Assembly (NCBI GenBank): GCA_023666705.1
Contig: JAMPBO010000006.1
Coordinates: 1-32,460, forward strand
Reading direction: 5' to 3'
Length of the DNA: 32,460 nt
Origin: Bacteroides sp.
GTDB lineage: Bacteria; Bacillota; Clostridia; Lachnospirales; Lachnospiraceae
Under the pieces are notes generated by a model. The model did no database searches. It was not told the origin of the DNA and saw only the letters and a list, made by a program, of their open reading frames with translations. The translations under genes and the position numbers were made by a program. Each line of letters starts with the position of its first letter. The first letter of the stretch is position 1. Of the stretch, positions 1 through 8,087 are shown piece after piece.

Positions 1-27
1 GCTTATCTCTACTTTGGACATGAACCG

Positions 28-65
28 TGGTTTTACATATCATCGTGTAAAACCAGTTTTGTTGC
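28..65 (+). terminator. Candidate terminator hairpin
   Basis: TGGTTTTACA (28-37) and TGTAAAACCA (46-55) form a perfect 10-bp inverted repeat with an 8-base loop. It is followed on the plus strand by a T-rich tail (GTTTTGTT). It would suit a plus-strand gene ending left of, or just inside, the window. The stem is AT-rich and the T tract is interrupted, so an operator or another structured element remains possible. Confidence 0.45.
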
Positions 66-217
66 CAGTAATAATCAATCACATTAGACAGAGAAGAATA
101 TCGAACAAATATATTTTGTTTCAAACAGCACTCCGCTGCCTATTTTTGTGAAATAAAGCATCGAAGTTATTTGATAACAGATTCGTCAAAGACCGGCTAA
201 GCCGTAAAATTAAATCG

Positions 218-244
218 AATACAATGCTTCAAGGACATTGTATT
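218..244. repeat. Perfect 9-bp inverted repeat
   Basis: AATACAATG (218-226) and CATTGTATT (236-244) are exact reverse complements separated by 9 bases. No T tract follows on either side, so a terminator is unlikely. An operator or a leader hairpin is possible. Function unknown. Confidence 0.4.
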
Positions 245-293
245 ACATGCGTATAGAAATTACAAGTGATTTTTCTGTGAATTATATAAAATA

Positions 294-370
294 AAAACCT
301 GATTTGCCAAATCTTATTTTGCGGTTGGATGCTATGAAACGGACTCATTTCATAAAAAGGTTTTAGCATC
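294..370 (+). promoter_or_regulatory. Possible structured leader upstream of spmA
   Basis: Four perfect helices can be drawn. The closing stem is AAAACCT (294-300) with AGGTTTT (358-364). It encloses a small hairpin GATTT/AAATC (301-305 with 309-313) and a larger hairpin TATGAAA/TTTCATA (333-339 with 348-354), giving a three-way-junction-like fold. A fourth pairing, GATGCTA (328-334) with TAGCATC (364-370), shares bases with the larger hairpin and the closing stem, so it could be an alternative state. It lies 60 bases before the spmA start. I do not recognise a known riboswitch family. Confidence 0.35.
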
Positions 371-429
371 ATAAATCAGAGCATAATTTATATAGAAGAG
401 GAACTTATATGGACCAAAAAGGAGTATAT

Positions 430-1107
430 ATGCTTGATTTTTTGTGGGCAACAATGATAGTGGCAGGAGTTTTATTTGGCTGTATACAGGGACCGGAAAT
501 TATAAATGCGGTGGCAGGCTCTGCGATTGATTCCGCAAAGGAGGCAGTGCAGCTTTGTGTTGTTATGCTTGGGGTAGTTGGACTGTGGAATGGAATCATG
601 AATATCGCAAAGGAGGCAGGCTTGATAGCCAAATGGACGAGGGGGATAGACCCTGCTATTACATATTTATTTCCCAGAATACCGAAGGAAGATACGGTGA
701 GGCAGGATATTGCCATGAACATGATTGCAAACATGCTGGGACTGGGCTGGGCGGCAACACCTGCAGGACTTCGGGCAATGAAAGGTTTGGCAAGAATTCA
801 GGATGGACGGCAGGAAAAAGAGATGCAGCCTGAAAAGGCTGGGAATAATAAAACCATGGACAAGAAACATAAAAGACAAAACCCACAAAAAAGCCATAAA
901 CGAATCGCTACGGACGAAATGTGTGCGTTGCTTGTTTTAAATATATCGTCGTTGCAGCTGATACCTGTCAATATAATTGCATACAGAAGTCAGTATGGAA
1001 GCACAAATCCGACTGCAATTATAGGACCGGGCATCGTTGCAACGACAGTCAGTACATTGACTGCGATTATATTTTGCAGACTAATGTATAAACGGCATAA
1101 GGAGTAA
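430..1107 (+). CDS. spmA: Spore maturation protein A (nucleoside-recognition/Gate domain membrane protein)
   Basis: This is an integral membrane protein of the SpmA family, which in Bacillus works with SpmB in dehydration of the spore core. The N-terminus (MLDFLWATMIVAGV) matches the usual SpmA start. The family core is clear: a segment like NMLGLGWAATPAGLRAMKGL, and near the C-terminus an STNPTAIIGPGIVATTVST stretch. I chose ATG 430 because GGAG lies 5 bases upstream and the family starts there. An in-frame ATG at 409, also with an AGAGG site, would add 7 residues. A lysine- and glutamine-rich insertion of about 30 residues (roughly 125-160) separates the two conserved halves and is not present in the Bacillus protein as I remember it. 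spmB, normally next, is missing: a convergent aminotransferase follows after 12 bases. Confidence 0.88.
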   Translation: MLDFLWATMIVAGVLFGCIQGPEIINAVAGSAIDSAKEAVQLCVVMLGVVGLWNGIMNIAKEAGLIAKWTRGIDPAITYLFPRIPKEDTVRQDIAMNMIANMLGLGWAATPAGLRAMKGLARIQDGRQEKEMQPEKAGNNKTMDKKHKRQNPQKSHKRIATDEMCALLVLNISSLQLIPVNIIAYRSQYGSTNPTAIIGPGIVATTVSTLTAIIFCRLMYKRHKE

Positions 1108-1119
1108 CGTCCGCTTTTT

Positions 1120-2172
1120 TTACAACAGCTCCAGCATGGTATTTACCAGCAAATCATTTTGTGAAGGCTTCATAAAGCAGAAGCGTACATATTTGTCGCT
1201 AAGCCCATGGAAGTTTTCGCAATTTCTGATAACGATACCCTTTAATTTGCAGTGTTCTGCAAGCTGGGATGCAGTGACATCCTCCTTCAGGATTTTAATG
1301 AGCATAAAGTTTGCATACGGTTTAAACAGCTTTACATTTTTGTTGGTTGCCATGGCGGAGTAAATAAGATTACGCTCCGTATATATTTGGGAGCGGGACT
1401 GCTCGATATAGCCCTTATCCTTGAAAAGCTCCGTGCAGGCAGCAGCAGTCAAAGTAGAAATGCTGTTTGGCGTTGCTATTTTCTCGGAGAGAGAAAGCAG
1501 CTCCCCGTCGGAAGCGATAGAGTAGCAAAGACGAAGTCCGGGAACGGCAAAAAACTTTGAAATGCTTCGGATGACCGCTATGTTTGTAAAATTATTCACA
1601 AGAGGAGTGCTTGTAAGCTCCTCGTATTGTTCGGTAAATTCAATGTACATTTCGTCTATAACCAGAAATATTTCCAGGGCGTTACATGCCTCGGCAAGTG
1701 TTTCCATATCCTCACGGTTGATAATCTGTGATGTCGGGTTGTTTGGATTTGCGAGAATAATCATATCGTAGGAGGAGTCCAAGGTTTTTATAAAGTCAAC
1801 AACATCAAGCCTGTAGTCCTCGTCCTCGGAGAGCTCATAATAGCAAACCTCGCATCCATACATGGAAAGGGCATCCTCGTGCTCGATTGGTGATGGTGCA
1901 GGAAGCAGGGCTTTTTTTGGGGCAAGCAATGCAGCGTAAAGTCTTAGCATGTCGGAAGAACCACTTCCTAAAATCACGTTTTTATCGTTGCAGCCTATGT
2001 ATGCAGCAATGGATTTTTTCAGGTTGCCATAGTAATCGCCCGGATACCTTATGATGGAATTGATATTTTCGGAAAGTGCCTTCTTAACTAAATCTGGAAT
2101 TCCCATAGGATTTAGGTTGGAATTGTAAAGTACGGTGTCATATTGCTCCAGTCTGAATGGTGTTTTTGCCAT
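1120..2172 (-). CDS. PLP-dependent class I/II aminotransferase, CobD/HisC-like
   Basis: A 350-residue fold-type I PLP enzyme. Visible motifs are ANPNNPT (141-147), the cofactor-pyridine aspartate in VIDEMY (D173), the Schiff-base lysine in SISKFF (K206), an arginine in PGLRLCY (R214) and a C-terminal carboxylate-binding arginine in YVRFCF. The N-terminal YNSNLNPMGIP resembles the SxNxNPxGxP start of threonine-phosphate decarboxylases (CobD) and of histidinol-phosphate aminotransferases. CobD would make aminopropanol phosphate for cobalamin, and HisC would act in histidine synthesis. Neither a cob nor a his operon is next to it, so the substrate is open. The start has AGGAGG 7 bases upstream. 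The gene stands alone on the minus strand, diverging from the DUF5717 operon across 252 bases. Confidence 0.8.
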   Translation of the reverse strand: MAKTPFRLEQYDTVLYNSNLNPMGIPDLVKKALSENINSIIRYPGDYYGNLKKSIAAYIGCNDKNVILGSGSSDMLRLYAALLAPKKALLPAPSPIEHEDALSMYGCEVCYYELSEDEDYRLDVVDFIKTLDSSYDMIILANPNNPTSQIINREDMETLAEACNALEIFLVIDEMYIEFTEQYEELTSTPLVNNFTNIAVIRSISKFFAVPGLRLCYSIASDGELLSLSEKIATPNSISTLTAAACTELFKDKGYIEQSRSQIYTERNLIYSAMATNKNVKLFKPYANFMLIKILKEDVTASQLAEHCKLKGIVIRNCENFHGLSDKYVRFCFMKPSQNDLLVNTMLELL

Positions 2173-2254
2173 TGTTATACCTCCTGTTATCTTATAACTG
2201 ACTATCTTTTTCGATAAATAACCCCTATAATGTCTTTAAAAAATAAAATTCTTT

Positions 2255-2280
2255 TGTTATAATGTACTCTGTGTTATAAT
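2255..2280 (+). promoter_or_regulatory. Tandem extended -10 promoter elements for the DUF5717 operon
   Basis: TGTTATAAT occurs twice, at 2255-2263 and 2272-2280. Each is an extended -10 (TGnTATAAT) spaced 17 bases from the other. The upstream copy has a weak -35 (TTTAAA, 2235-2240, spacer 17). Both lie 145-170 bases before the DUF5717 start in a very AT-rich intergenic region, the most likely start point for the long operon. No T-box or other known leader for the downstream valS was found. Confidence 0.45.
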
Positions 2281-2424
2281 ATTTTGATGAATATAATAGA
2301 AAATGATTTTGTTTCTTATCAAATAAAATATATATAATTATAACATTGCGGCAGATAATATCAAGATAATTTTGCTGCGATAAGCAATGATAACAGATTA
2401 TAGCCAAAAGCTATGGAGGAACAT

Positions 2425-5400
2425 ATGAAGGGTATTATTGAACATTACGCAAAGGGAGAGTTTACGGTAGACAGACCTGAGGTTGAAATCTCTGAGCAGT
2501 TCTTAAAATTGAACATTGAGTCAGGAACCACCTATACAGGCAGCTTCCGGGTAACCAGTCCAAATGACCATGTCATAAAGGCAATGGTTTATGACAGCAG
2601 GTATATGATTCGGTTTGACGAGCACACATATATCAATAGACGTTTTGATGTAACGTATACATTTGATGCTACGTGTCTTGAGGCAGGAAAAAATTATAAG
2701 GGACACATAAGCATAATATCAGATGGCGGGGAATTTAAAATTCCGTATGACATAGATATTACAACACCATACGTGAAGTATGAGGATCAGAAAATAGACG
2801 ATCTTTTCAAATTTGCAACGCTGGCGGAGAGTAACTGGTCAGAGGCTGTGAAGGTTTTTGTGCGGGAGGATTTCAGGAGAACCTTCATTGATAAGGATCC
2901 GCTTATCAAGCAGATTTATGCAAGCCTTCTTGAGAGCCAGTCTGTCAATCAGGCATTGGAGGAGTTTCTTGTTTATGTGCACAAGAAAAGAGCACTTACC
3001 CTTTCCGTGTCCAAGGCAAAGATAAGCGTTGAGATGCCGTCCGAGCTCTCAAAAATATCCATAAACATAAGTAAAAACACATGGGGATATACCAATTCCC
3101 GTGTTAAATCCATGGATGATTTTATAATACCTGCAAAGAAAGCGATAACGAGCAGTGACTTTTGCGGCAATCTGTTCTCCCTTGATGTTCTGATATCTCC
3201 TGAAAATGTTCCTGACGGGGCAAGCACGGGAAGATTGCTGATTGAAAATATTTATCAGACAATTGAAGTTGAAATTAATCTGTCAAGACCTCAGTCAAAG
3301 ACACATATTTCGCCGAGGTCGGCAAATAAAAACCATATGATAAAAAGCAATAAGGCAAAGCTTGTCAATGCATATTTGGATTATCGGATGGATAGGGCTG
3401 AGCTTAAGGATTATGTGTCAGCTTCCCTTATGGCATTTGGAAACCTTGCAAGATATGTGCCTGAGGAGGGACTTTACCGAATGGGAACAATGCACATGAA
3501 CATTATGCAGGGGGAGCTGGAAAAGGTGGAACAGGAATTTCTCCGAATCGAGGCAGACGTGGACAACACTGTTATGGGTGACATGGAGGAGTGCTATTAT
3601 GCATACCTTAAGGCATTGGTTCAAAAGGACCCTGCAACGATAGAAAACGCAAGAGCCAAGATAAAAAGACATTATAAGACAAAAGACGACAAAATGTTTT
3701 ATTTCTGGCTGTTGCTTTTTATAGACGAGGCATATGCACAGGATCAGGCAGCACTGTACAAGGAAATCAAATATTTGTATGAAAATAATTACAACAGTCC
3801 GGTTATGTACCTTGAGTTTTGCGAGATGCTAAACAACAATCCGCTTCTGCTCAAGAAGATTACAGGATTGGAAATTACCGCAATCAGATGGGGCATCCGA
3901 CACAAATTTGTTTCGGATGAAGTCATTGATGAATTTATAAGACTTGCAGGCTCCTTTAAAAATTTTGATACCCAGATATTTGGTATTATGGAAGCGATCT
4001 ATGATAAGAACAAGAGCATTGAGGTTTTAAAGAGCATATGCTCCATGCTTATCGGTGCGAATAAGCTGGATAATAAGTACCACAGATTTTACTTTGATGC
4101 GGTGGAAAATTCGCTTAAGTTTATCGGGCTGAATGAATGCTTTGTAAAGAGTATGAATTTTTCGAGATACGATGTGATACCGACATCGGTGCTCATGTAT
4201 TTAAACTACAAAAACACGCTTTCAGAGACAGAGCTTGCATACCTTTACGCAAATGTAATCTATAACAAATCACAGCACATGAAAGTCTACCATGAATATT
4301 GTACAACCATGGAGGATTTCATGGAAAACATGATTATAAAGGGAGAGGTCAGTGATGACCTTACGGTTATTTATGATGAATTCCTTGAGCCTGAGTCAGT
4401 CAGCCCGCTTTACGCAGGCAAGCTTGTAAACATTATATTCAGGAGAAAGCTGGTATGCTTCAATAAGGGTGTAAGGGCTGTTATTGTAACACACCGTGAG
4501 ATAGAGGAGGTTCAAAGGGTACCTATCGTGAACGGTGAGGCATACGTTGAAATATTATCCAACACAGCCTCCATCATATTTGAGGACAGTGAGGGCAACC
4601 GGTATGCAGGTTCCATTCCGTACCGCTTGGAGCGTATTGTGGATGAAAAGGCATATCTTCCAATCTGCTGTGAATATAGCCCAAGGGATTACAGGGTTCT
4701 TTTGTACAATTATGAAAAGCTTGGTGATTTCACCTACAAGAAGGCAATTGAGGTAAATGCAGCAAGAGATATTGTAAACTGTGACCGTATTTCATATGAC
4801 TATAAGCAGCAGGCATATTTAAACATTATAGAGTATTACCATGAAAATCTTGATGCCGATGTACTTACAAAGTATCTCGGAAAGCTGGATATCGATTATT
4901 TGAATCACGCAAATGCAAGAACACTGATTGCCTACATGGTAGATATGAATTTGTTTGACAAGGCATTTCAGGCAGTGAAGCTTTACGGCTTTGATGAGAT
5001 AGATTCCGAAGAGCTCTATCAGCTTGCCGATTATGGTGTTGAGGACTCAAACGGATTTGTAAATGAAGACCTGCTTGCCATCTGCGTCCATCTTTACAAG
5101 ATGGGTAAGGTAAATGAACGCATACTCATTTATGTCATGAACAACTTCAAGGGTGATTTGGATGAGCTTGCAGCATTGTTTAAGACTGCCAGAAACCGGA
5201 TACGTGACGTATCATTTTTGGCGGAAAATACATTGGCACAAATGATGTTTGCCATGGGAAATGTAGAATATATATACGATATATTTACTGCATATTACGG
5301 AGGAAGAAGCAGGGGACTTGTCGTAAAGGCATTCCTGCGGTATGCAGCATATAATTACCTCATAAAGGATGTGCAGACACCGACGGGTATTTTTGACTGT

Positions 5401-5991
5401 CTCTATACTGAAATTATGAAGGGTAACATAGATGATGAAATATCAACCATGGCACTTTTGATGCAGTTTGGCAAGATGGAACGATATACGGAGGAGCAAA
5501 AGGCATGGATTGCAGATTCTGTCGGTAAGTTTATGGATGCAGGAAAGCTTTTGCCGTTCTATAAGAGCTTTAAGACATTTATCAAGCTCCCGCAGGATGT
5601 GTTCCTCAAAACATATCTTATTTATAAGAGCGACCCGTCAAAGCAGGTAATGGTCAAATATGCATTTGACACAGGCTCAAGACAGAACCTGACCTATAAG
5701 ACGGAGCGGTTGGATGAGATGGTGCCGGGGCTTTACGTGAAGGAGTTTGTCGTGTTCCATGGCGAGAGACTTGTATATACAGTGGATGATGACGTGGACG
5801 GAAATGCTTATGTGGTGGAGAGCGAGGTACTTAAAACCAAGGCATTTAACCGTAAGGACAGAAGTAGGTTTGAGATTATTAACAGCATGCTTGTAAATCA
5901 GGAAATGCGTGAGGATAATGAGCTTCTTGAGGCATTGGATGTATACCTGAATACAGTTCACTTATTTGAAGAAAATCTCAATATTTTGTAA
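2425..5991 (+). CDS. DUF5717 family protein (giant cytoplasmic scaffold of unknown function)
   Basis: A protein of about 1188 residues that I recognise as DUF5717; its function is unknown. No signal peptide or membrane helix is seen. The sequence alternates beta-sandwich-like segments (roughly 20-120, 200-300, 670-770 and the last 100 or so) with long alpha-helical stretches that look like degenerate TPR/solenoid repeats, suggesting a scaffold. The start is ATG 2425 (MKGIIEHYAKGEF), 5 bases after GGAGG at 2415-2419. The in-frame ATG at 2413 overlaps that ribosome-binding site and is rejected. It is the first gene of a four-gene cassette; the DUF5716 gene follows after 9 bases, with AGGAGG overlapping this stop codon. 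Pairing with an actin/Hsp70-fold protein suggests the two act as a complex (inference). Confidence 0.85.
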   Translation: MKGIIEHYAKGEFTVDRPEVEISEQFLKLNIESGTTYTGSFRVTSPNDHVIKAMVYDSRYMIRFDEHTYINRRFDVTYTFDATCLEAGKNYKGHISIISDGGEFKIPYDIDITTPYVKYEDQKIDDLFKFATLAESNWSEAVKVFVREDFRRTFIDKDPLIKQIYASLLESQSVNQALEEFLVYVHKKRALTLSVSKAKISVEMPSELSKISINISKNTWGYTNSRVKSMDDFIIPAKKAITSSDFCGNLFSLDVLISPENVPDGASTGRLLIENIYQTIEVEINLSRPQSKTHISPRSANKNHMIKSNKAKLVNAYLDYRMDRAELKDYVSASLMAFGNLARYVPEEGLYRMGTMHMNIMQGELEKVEQEFLRIEADVDNTVMGDMEECYYAYLKALVQKDPATIENARAKIKRHYKTKDDKMFYFWLLLFIDEAYAQDQAALYKEIKYLYENNYNSPVMYLEFCEMLNNNPLLLKKITGLEITAIRWGIRHKFVSDEVIDEFIRLAGSFKNFDTQIFGIMEAIYDKNKSIEVLKSICSMLIGANKLDNKYHRFYFDAVENSLKFIGLNECFVKSMNFSRYDVIPTSVLMYLNYKNTLSETELAYLYANVIYNKSQHMKVYHEYCTTMEDFMENMIIKGEVSDDLTVIYDEFLEPESVSPLYAGKLVNIIFRRKLVCFNKGVRAVIVTHREIEEVQRVPIVNGEAYVEILSNTASIIFEDSEGNRYAGSIPYRLERIVDEKAYLPICCEYSPRDYRVLLYNYEKLGDFTYKKAIEVNAARDIVNCDRISYDYKQQAYLNIIEYYHENLDADVLTKYLGKLDIDYLNHANARTLIAYMVDMNLFDKAFQAVKLYGFDEIDSEELYQLADYGVEDSNGFVNEDLLAICVHLYKMGKVNERILIYVMNNFKGDLDELAALFKTARNRIRDVSFLAENTLAQMMFAMGNVEYIYDIFTAYYGGRSRGLVVKAFLRYAAYNYLIKDVQTPTGIFDCLYTEIMKGNIDDEISTMALLMQFGKMERYTEEQKAWIADSVGKFMDAGKLLPFYKSFKTFIKLPQDVFLKTYLIYKSDPSKQVMVKYAFDTGSRQNLTYKTERLDEMVPGLYVKEFVVFHGERLVYTVDDDVDGNAYVVESEVLKTKAFNRKDRSRFEIINSMLVNQEMREDNELLEALDVYLNTVHLFEENLNIL

Positions 5992-6000
5992 GGAGGCAAT

Positions 6001-7254
6001 ATGGCAGAGGCATATTACATAGGAATGGATTTGTGTTCGGACTCAACGCAGATAAGCTTTTACAATGATATAAAGCGTGAGCCTGAGACAGTAAACCAAT
6101 TAAATAATAAAGAGACATACATGATGCCAAACATCTTGTTCTTCAGCAGGGATACAGGGGATTGGTATGTGGGCTCTGAGGCGTCGGAGGCGAGATTTAA
6201 GGAGGATGGTATTGTTCTTGATGAGCTGTACAAAAATGCCACAAGCGAGGCGATTGTCGATGTGGACGGCATGAGCTACAGCTACAAGCAATTGTTCCTT
6301 ATGATGCTAAAGATGCATATTGACTCTTTTTTGTACAGGTATGAGGGAGCAACGGTAAAAAAGCTGGTTGTCACACTCCCTGAATACAACAAGAGCCTGT
6401 TTAAGGTGGTCACGGGACTTTACAGGGAAATTAATATACCTGAGGATTGTATCAACATCACAAGCCATTTGGACAGTGGACTTTACTACATCTTTAACCA
6501 GAGCAGTGACCTTTGGACAAACAGTGTCGGTCTTTTCGATTACAACACGGACGGACTTCACTATTACAGGATAGATATATCAAGAAGCAAGGAACCAAAC
6601 CTGATTAGTGTGACGCACATGGATTATAGCAAGGACTTTAACATGGCACTTTTTGCGGGGGACAACATTTTGATGGATGCGTCCTTTGCAAAAATAGCAG
6701 AGGCGGAAATGAAGAAGACATACATATCTTCTGTATTTCTGACAGGCTTGGGATTTTCTGAAAAGTGGATGAATAAGTCGAGAAATATTCTTTGTCAGGG
6801 CAGGCGGGTTTTTGCCGGGCAGAATATATATACAAAGGGAGCGTGCTACAAGGCTGTCGGCGGTGAGTACGAGGAGTTTTACCAGAAATATTTTGTCGAG
6901 ACAAAGGAAAATGTTATTTTTGATATCGGAATATCAAGCGGTGATGAGGACGACAAATTTATTCCGATAGCTTTAGGCGGAAGGCAATGGTACAACATAA
7001 AGGGAAAAATCAATATTATACTGGATGATACTGACACAATCACACTTGTGTACAGGAGCAGAAGAACGGAGCAGGAAATCAGGGAGGTTGTGAAGCTTCA
7101 TGGAATTCCGAAAAGACCGAATAAGACCTCTAAGTTTTCCGTTGAGGTTGAGTTCGAAAATCCGCACAGAGGAGCAGTAGTTATAAAGGATGTTGGCTTT
7201 GGTAAGCTTTTCCCAACGACCAACAAGGTTTATCGTAAGGAGTTTGAGGTATAA
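6001..7254 (+). CDS. DUF5716 family protein, divergent actin/Hsp70-fold ATPase-like
   Basis: A 417-residue protein with a degenerate Hsp70/actin fold. The phosphate-1 loop is GMDLCSDSTQISFY (8-21; Hsp70 has GIDLGTT there). A phosphate-2-like strand VGLFDYNTDGLHYYRI carries D180 but lacks the glycines of DxGGGT. An adenosine-type motif NIYTKGACYKAVGG lies at about 275-288 and follows a LTGLGF motif. The last 85 residues or so are beta-rich and could be a small substrate- or partner-binding domain. Nucleotide binding is plausible; hydrolysis is uncertain because the phosphate-2 glycines are missing. The start has an ideal AGGAGG. The stop TAA shares one base with the ATG of the next gene, implying translational coupling with the TPR protein. 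Confidence 0.82.
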   Translation: MAEAYYIGMDLCSDSTQISFYNDIKREPETVNQLNNKETYMMPNILFFSRDTGDWYVGSEASEARFKEDGIVLDELYKNATSEAIVDVDGMSYSYKQLFLMMLKMHIDSFLYRYEGATVKKLVVTLPEYNKSLFKVVTGLYREINIPEDCINITSHLDSGLYYIFNQSSDLWTNSVGLFDYNTDGLHYYRIDISRSKEPNLISVTHMDYSKDFNMALFAGDNILMDASFAKIAEAEMKKTYISSVFLTGLGFSEKWMNKSRNILCQGRRVFAGQNIYTKGACYKAVGGEYEEFYQKYFVETKENVIFDIGISSGDEDDKFIPIALGGRQWYNIKGKINIILDDTDTITLVYRSRRTEQEIREVVKLHGIPKRPNKTSKFSVEVEFENPHRGAVVIKDVGFGKLFPTTNKVYRKEFEV

Positions 7255-8087
7255 TGTCAAAGATTATATTATGTACAACGAAAGAAGCGACCAATCCGTT
7301 TATTTTCCTCAACACAAAGGTTGAGATAAATACTTATGAGGAGCTTTGCTTCTATATATACAATAATACGGTTCTCATAAGCAAATCCTCGCTTTCTGAC
7401 AAGCTGTTTGACTGGATTCGGGATGAGCTTGATATGCCTGCACTGGCAGCTAAATTAAGTGCACTTTCCAACAAGACACCTTTTGCACAGGATTTGCTTG
7501 TGGAAATATTAAACGAGGGTGATTACTATGAGCCTGAGGAGATTAAAACCTATGTGGAAGCATGCCAGAAATACAGGAAGCTGAACAAGTGCCAAAGGAA
7601 GAAGCTCAAGGCAGATGCATACCTTGGATATAGGAGATATATAAAGGCGGCATCCATATATGATGATATCATAGAAAATCCTGAGGATATCCCTGACAGG
7701 GAATTTCTTGGAAACGTATATCACAACAGGGCGGTTGCGGCGGCGAACAATCTGGATACGGAGGATGCAAAAAAATATTTCTTAAAAGCATATGAGTTAA
7801 ATGACAACGAGGAATCCTTGAGAGGATATCTTATCGTATTTGCAGCAGGAAATGACTCCACAAATATAAGGCAGGAAATGCGTAGGTATGATTTGGATGA
7901 TGATGCGTTTGAAAGCCTTATGCTTGAGATAGGCGACTCCAATGAGGATGTGCGGGAAATGACGATTTTCTCCATGCTTCAAAGAGCCGTTTACAACAGA
8001 ATGAATAAGGATATGATAGATTATGACAAGAGAATGGATATTATTCTCGGTCAATTAAAGGATGGGTTTAGGGAGCAGGCAATTTAA
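7254..8087 (+). CDS. TPR-like protein of the DUF5716/DUF5717 cassette
   Basis: A 277-residue soluble protein. The first 60 residues or so (KIILCTTKEATNPFIFLN...) form a mixed alpha/beta segment I do not recognise. Residues about 105-210 are helical with tetratricopeptide character: ADAYLGYRRYIKAASIYDDI, then GNVYHNRAVAAANNLDTEDA and KKYFLKAYELNDNEESLRGY. TPR proteins are common co-chaperones or adaptors, which fits a neighbour with an Hsp70/actin fold. The start ATG overlaps the upstream TAA by one base, and its own TAA overlaps the next ATG the same way, so three genes are read in tight coupling. No signal peptide or membrane segment. The specific role is unknown. Confidence 0.72.
   Translation: MSKIILCTTKEATNPFIFLNTKVEINTYEELCFYIYNNTVLISKSSLSDKLFDWIRDELDMPALAAKLSALSNKTPFAQDLLVEILNEGDYYEPEEIKTYVEACQKYRKLNKCQRKKLKADAYLGYRRYIKAASIYDDIIENPEDIPDREFLGNVYHNRAVAAANNLDTEDAKKYFLKAYELNDNEESLRGYLIVFAAGNDSTNIRQEMRRYDLDDDAFESLMLEIGDSNEDVREMTIFSMLQRAVYNRMNKDMIDYDKRMDIILGQLKDGFREQAI

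Larger units (their letters stand above)
1..429. other. Non-coding region upstream of spmA, rich in inverted repeats
   Basis: No convincing complete gene is visible in these 429 bases. All three plus frames are briefly open at the left edge: one stops at 21-23, one at 85-87 and one near 151. The 3' end of an upstream gene is therefore possible but cannot be assigned. The region is AT-rich and holds several perfect inverted repeats (28-55, 218-244 and the cluster 294-370), listed separately. Spacing and orientation fit an intergenic stretch that ends one transcript and carries the leader of spmA. Confidence 0.6.

Noticed and set aside
1-87. 3' end of an upstream gene (frame 1, stop at 85-87)
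   Set aside because: All three frames are briefly open and a strong hairpin lies inside, so no frame can be chosen.
659-897. Overlapping minus-strand frames inside spmA
   Set aside because: They have no ribosome-binding site and no protein-like pattern; they are shadows of the spmA frame.
2413-2424. In-frame ATG upstream of the DUF5717 start
   Set aside because: The GGAGG ribosome-binding site (2415-2419) overlaps this ATG and is ideally spaced for ATG 2425. Similar cases at 9502, 16173, 18473 and 21316 were treated the same way.
2173-2424. Possible T-box leader for valS upstream of the cassette
   Set aside because: No T-box TGGnACCGCG sequence or specifier-type stem was found here or directly before valS.
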